A DNA stretch of 17,594 bases, from the NCBI GenBank assembly GCA_958430865.1, contig CAUDNR010000921.1, positions 1-17,594 of the forward strand, read 5' to 3'. This document shows, piece after piece, positions 16,291 to 17,594 of this stretch (positions within the stretch are counted from its first letter, which is position 1; each line of letters opens with the position of its first letter). The position numbers and the translations under genes are program-made. Source of the DNA: Entrophospora sp. SA101. Lineage: Eukaryota > Glomeromycota > Glomeromycetes > Entrophosporales > Entrophosporaceae. Under the pieces are notes generated by a model. That model made no database searches. It had not been told where the DNA came from and saw nothing but the letters and a program-made list of their open reading frames with translations.

Positions 16291-16625
16291 GATTTTTATA
16301 TCACCATATAATTTATTTGGACAAAGAAGTTTATTAATGTGGAATAAAGAGAGATATTTATATTTAAATATAATATTTCAAAATATTTTTCACATTGATG
16401 ATTGTATTCCTTAATTCTAATAAATTTACATTCAAATAAATTAATATGATATAATTATTTTATGAGGCAAACATTTTAACGTTGATGAGACCAAATACTA
16501 TTTATTATTATATATAAAAGGAAATTACATGTCCATGATTTTTCATTTAAAAAATAAAATGAAAATGAAAATTTTAGCAAAATTACAATATCATCATAAT
16601 CACTAATTATAATAATAATACTTAC
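16291..16625. other. Intergenic, nothing recognised
   Basis: Very A+T-rich sequence without open frames of note or clear repeats. If the exon at 16626-16744 is real, this would include its downstream intron or the 3' flank. Confidence 0.4.
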
Positions 16626-16744
16626 ATCCATCCATCTTCTGTGGTAATTGATTTATCAGACTTACCAGATTGATCATCAACCTCTTCAGCATTTATTTGA
16701 ACTGATGCATATCCTTGACAGTAATTAAATGATTCGTTACTGAA
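16626..16744 (-). CDS. Possible orphan exon of an unknown gene
   Basis: The minus strand is open from 16744 to 16626 as FSNESFNYCQGYASVQINAE then EVDDQSGKSDKSITTEDGW (119 nt). It has an acceptor-like TATAG immediately before and a perfect GTAAGT donor immediately after (16625-16620). The amino-acid composition is normal for a protein. Read through instead of spliced, it ends DGWM and stops at TAA in the donor. I found no matching exon on either side: the next acceptor-like AG is only 23 nt away, too short for an intron. It may be a fragment of a gene or a relic. Confidence 0.3.
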
Positions 16745-17346
16745 CTATACTATATTTACATATACAATATGTGATTAAATAATTATAATTTCTTTATTAT
16801 TCTTAAAAAAATTTAATTTTTTCATTTAATGTGCAGAACATTAGTACTGATAAAAGAATTCTTTTCATGTCATATTAATATATATAAACCAACCTATTTA
16901 ACAAAATCAAATATTCAAAAAAGATGCCAACAGCAACAAACATTTTTTAATGTGTCAAACCTACACAACTTCAGGACTTCAATTATCATTATTATCGTTA
17001 ATCAAATGCTTTTGATATAGGTAAAAGGACTGTTAATGAATTTAACAATAAAGAAAAATGACTTTCAATTGATGATTCTTATATTTGGGTCATCCTATAT
17101 ACAAAAAGGTTCTTTTTTTGAAATATACAGTAATCTACAAATTAGTACAAGATTTTCAATGGTGATATTTTGCAAAAATCACTTTTGTTCCTGTGACAGT
17201 GTCATATGGGGCATGCTGCAACAAAACCAGACAAAGTGAACATTGGTATTACAAAGGATTTCGGGGATCAATAGTGTTTGTTTAATATCACAATTGTATT
17301 ACAATGTAATGTGATCATGATATTTGTCTAGACAAAAATAGTTAAT
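16745..17346. other. Intergenic, nothing firmly recognised
   Basis: Open frames of 63 and 67 codons at 16829-17020 and 17036-17239 on the plus strand show no motif and have the composition of random A+T-rich sequence. No repeat or RNA gene was seen. Confidence 0.4.
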
Positions 17347-17594
17347 ATGAAACTCATTTACATTAGGTCTACTATGGAACCAAAGAATTATAGTACTATT
17401 AGAAGTATTTTGAAGAAAGAACAAGGTGAAAAAATTGCTCCTTATATTTTTAAATTAGCAGATACCAAATCTTTGCAAACATATTTAGACAAAGAAAAGA
17501 TTACTTATGAAATTTACCAAGAGGAAAGAGTTTTCAAAAGAGTATTAGAGAATTCTAGTAAAGAATCAAGAAAAAAAAGAAAACTGGCAGAATA
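17347..17594 (+). CDS. N-terminal part of an unknown protein, cut by window end
   Basis: The frame is open from 17332 to the last base. Candidate starts are ATG 17347 and ATG 17374. The second gives MEPKNYSTIRSILKKEQGEK and reads on with a lysine/glutamate-rich, helix-prone sequence. TACATTAG ending at 17367 is also a plausible acceptor, in which case this is an internal exon. Near the visible end, SRKKRKLAE looks like a monopartite nuclear localisation signal, so a nuclear protein is possible. There is no membrane segment and no recognised domain within the roughly 73 visible residues. The codon content is clearly more protein-like than the flanking sequence. Confidence 0.5.
   Translation, partial: MKLIYIRSTMEPKNYSTIRSILKKEQGEKIAPYIFKLADTKSLQTYLDKEKITYEIYQEERVFKRVLENSSKESRKKRKLAE

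Overview
The window looks like nuclear DNA of a fungus with a very A+T-rich, repeat-rich genome. Short (about 60-160 nt) GT-AG introns, many poly-A/T and (TTA)n tracts, decayed Tc1/mariner and pogo/Tigger relics and inverted-repeat elements would suit an arbuscular mycorrhizal fungus of the Rhizophagus type. The organism call is an inference from style and gene content, not from a marker gene.

Layout: 1-1470 is an inverted-repeat (MITE-like) element cut by the window edge. 1495-1826 is a degenerate 105-bp tandem repeat. 1975-2800 is a minisatellite in which long (about 105 bp) and short (about 85 bp) units alternate, giving a 190-bp higher-order period; a TATA-like box and a strong hairpin follow it. 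3334-3950 is a second inverted-repeat element built from a palindromic CGACGAAA motif. 4034-6818 is a transposon graveyard: an unidentified decayed minus-strand gene, a pogo/Tigger DNA-binding exon, a terminal-inverted-repeat element of about 630 bp and a broken Tc1/mariner transposase.

7088-12293 is the best-supported genic part. It holds a tandem family of phi-like glutathione S-transferases: two apparently intact two-exon genes of 218 codons whose starts lie 2,999 bp apart, and a third copy that is a wrecked pseudogene. Conserved downstream blocks show that whole units were duplicated, not only the coding parts. A pogo-type end sits inside the first unit.

12842-13417 (minus) encodes a 191-residue Gln/Asn/Pro-rich protein of unknown function. 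14298-15330 holds two further unidentified coding relics on opposite strands. 15658-16205 is a small gene best read as two exons, with a 78-bp (TTA)n microsatellite inside the intron. Its product has an acidic N-terminus and one short membrane segment followed by a LGRWLGRKFSFWAWSRF region that resembles the fungal mitochondrial outer-membrane import protein Mim2. A possible orphan minus-strand exon lies at 16626-16744, and a gene of unknown function runs off the right edge from about 17347.

Only the GST cluster forms a functional set (detoxification by glutathione conjugation). The other genes show no shared pathway. I found no rRNA, tRNA, CRISPR or viral genes.
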